From positions 1 through 5,681 of the forward strand of contig DKDP01000014.1 in NCBI GenBank assembly GCA_002449395.1: DNA of 5,681 bases, in the 5' to 3' direction. Origin of the DNA: Ruminococcaceae bacterium UBA6845 (GTDB taxonomy: Bacteria; Bacillota; Clostridia; Oscillospirales; Acutalibacteraceae). This document shows, one piece after another, positions 5,070 through 5,681 of this stretch. The notes below the pieces were generated by a model. That model worked only from the letters and a program-made list of their open reading frames with translations. It was not told where the DNA came from and did no database searches. Position 1 is the first letter of the stretch; every line of letters starts with the position of its first letter. Position numbers and translations under genes: made by a program.

Positions 5070-5681
5070 ATGTCAAAGGTTATTGGTATTGATTTAGGTA
5101 CAACAAATTCATGCGTAGCTGTTATCGAGGGCGGCGAGCCGGTAGTTATCGCTAACGCAGAGGGCGCAAGAACAACTCCGTCTGTTGTTGGCTTCGGCAA
5201 GAACGGCGAGAGAATGGTAGGTCAGGTCGCAAAGCGTCAGGCTATCACAAATCCCGACAGAACAGTTTCGTCAATCAAGCGTCAGATGGGTTCCGATTAT
5301 AAGGTTACTATCGACGACAAGAAATACACTCCGCAGGAAATTTCCGCAATGATTCTTCAGAAGCTCAAGACAGATGCTGAAGCATATCTCGGCGAGAAGG
5401 TTTCCGAGGCAGTTATCACGGTTCCCGCATACTTCACCGATGCACAGCGTCAGGCAACAAAGGATGCAGGTCACATTGCAGGCCTTGAGGTTAAGAGAAT
5501 TATCAACGAGCCGACAGCCGCAGCTCTTGCTTACGGTATTGATAAGGAAGACGACCAGAAGGTTATGGTTTATGACCTCGGCGGCGGTACATTCGATGTT
5601 TCCATCATTGAGATGGGCGACGGCGTTCAGGAAGTTCTTGCAACAGCAGGTAACAATCACCTCGGCGGCGACGACTTCGAC
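5070..5681 (+). CDS. dnaK: Molecular chaperone DnaK (Hsp70), N-terminal part, cut by window edge
   Basis: The frame is open from the ATG at 5070 to the last base, giving the first 204 residues of a protein normally about 600-640 long. It covers the first part of the ATPase domain: phosphate-1 motif GIDLGTTNSCVAV (6-18), the VITVPAYFTDAQR segment (115-127), INEPTAAALAYG (145-156), phosphate-2 motif DLGGGTFDVSI (169-179) and HLGGDDFD (197-204). The stretch between SSIKRQMG (67-74) and YTPQEIS (86-92) is short, consistent with the deletion typical of Firmicute DnaK relative to proteobacterial DnaK. An AGGAGG ribosome binding site (5056-5061) lies 8 nt before the start. DnaK folds and protects proteins with DnaJ and GrpE. 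No separate promoter or CIRCE lies in the 33-nt gap, so it is probably co-transcribed with hrcA and grpE. Confidence 0.98.
   Translation, partial: MSKVIGIDLGTTNSCVAVIEGGEPVVIANAEGARTTPSVVGFGKNGERMVGQVAKRQAITNPDRTVSSIKRQMGSDYKVTIDDKKYTPQEISAMILQKLKTDAEAYLGEKVSEAVITVPAYFTDAQRQATKDAGHIAGLEVKRIINEPTAAALAYGIDKEDDQKVMVYDLGGGTFDVSIIEMGDGVQEVLATAGNNHLGGDDFD

Noticed and set aside
5271..5660. 129-residue minus-strand cysteine-rich frame inside dnaK
   Set aside because: It is antisense to an unmistakable dnaK and has no ribosome binding site or family resemblance.

Overview
The window looks like chromosomal DNA from a low- to medium-GC, anaerobic Firmicute, most likely a gut clostridium of the Ruminococcus/Oscillospiraceae type. 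Four things point that way: the hrcA-grpE-dnaK order behind a perfect CIRCE operator; a DnaK whose nucleotide-binding domain is short in the region where Gram-negative DnaK carries an insertion; strong AGGAGG ribosome binding sites with sigma-A type promoters; and a hairpin-rich intergenic repeat of a style common in that group. No tRNA, rRNA, CRISPR array, transposase or prophage gene is visible.

Left half, minus strand (48-2880). Two adjacent transcription units concern iron-sulfur and thiol redox chemistry. The first is a 232-residue iron-sulfur protein (2182-2880) with its own promoter at 2979-3006. The second, read after it, starts at a near-consensus promoter (2102-2130). It has a ~105-nt structured leader ending in a terminator-like hairpin directly before the ribosome binding site. 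It encodes an FAD-dependent dehydrogenase (599-1990), a 65-residue protein resembling the catalytic subunit of ferredoxin:thioredoxin reductase (375-572) and a thioredoxin (48-362). The tight spacing suggests co-transcription. The combination suggests a route for reducing thioredoxin from ferredoxin or a flavoprotein rather than from a conventional NADPH thioredoxin reductase; that is inference.

Middle (2881-3446). A 566-bp divergent intergenic region holds the minus-strand promoter with a palindrome downstream of it, a compound palindromic repeat (3069-3220), and the heat-shock promoter with its CIRCE operator.

Right half, plus strand (3447-5681). hrcA (repressor), grpE (nucleotide exchange factor, TTG start) and the first 204 codons of dnaK form the classic class I heat-shock operon. 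HrcA should bind CIRCE at the start of the transcript and so control its own synthesis together with that of the chaperone machine. dnaK runs off the right edge; dnaJ would be expected next but is not in the window.

The least explained parts are the attenuator-like leader of the redox operon, the altered cysteine spacing of the small reductase-like protein, and the missing cysteine in the second cluster motif of the iron-sulfur protein.
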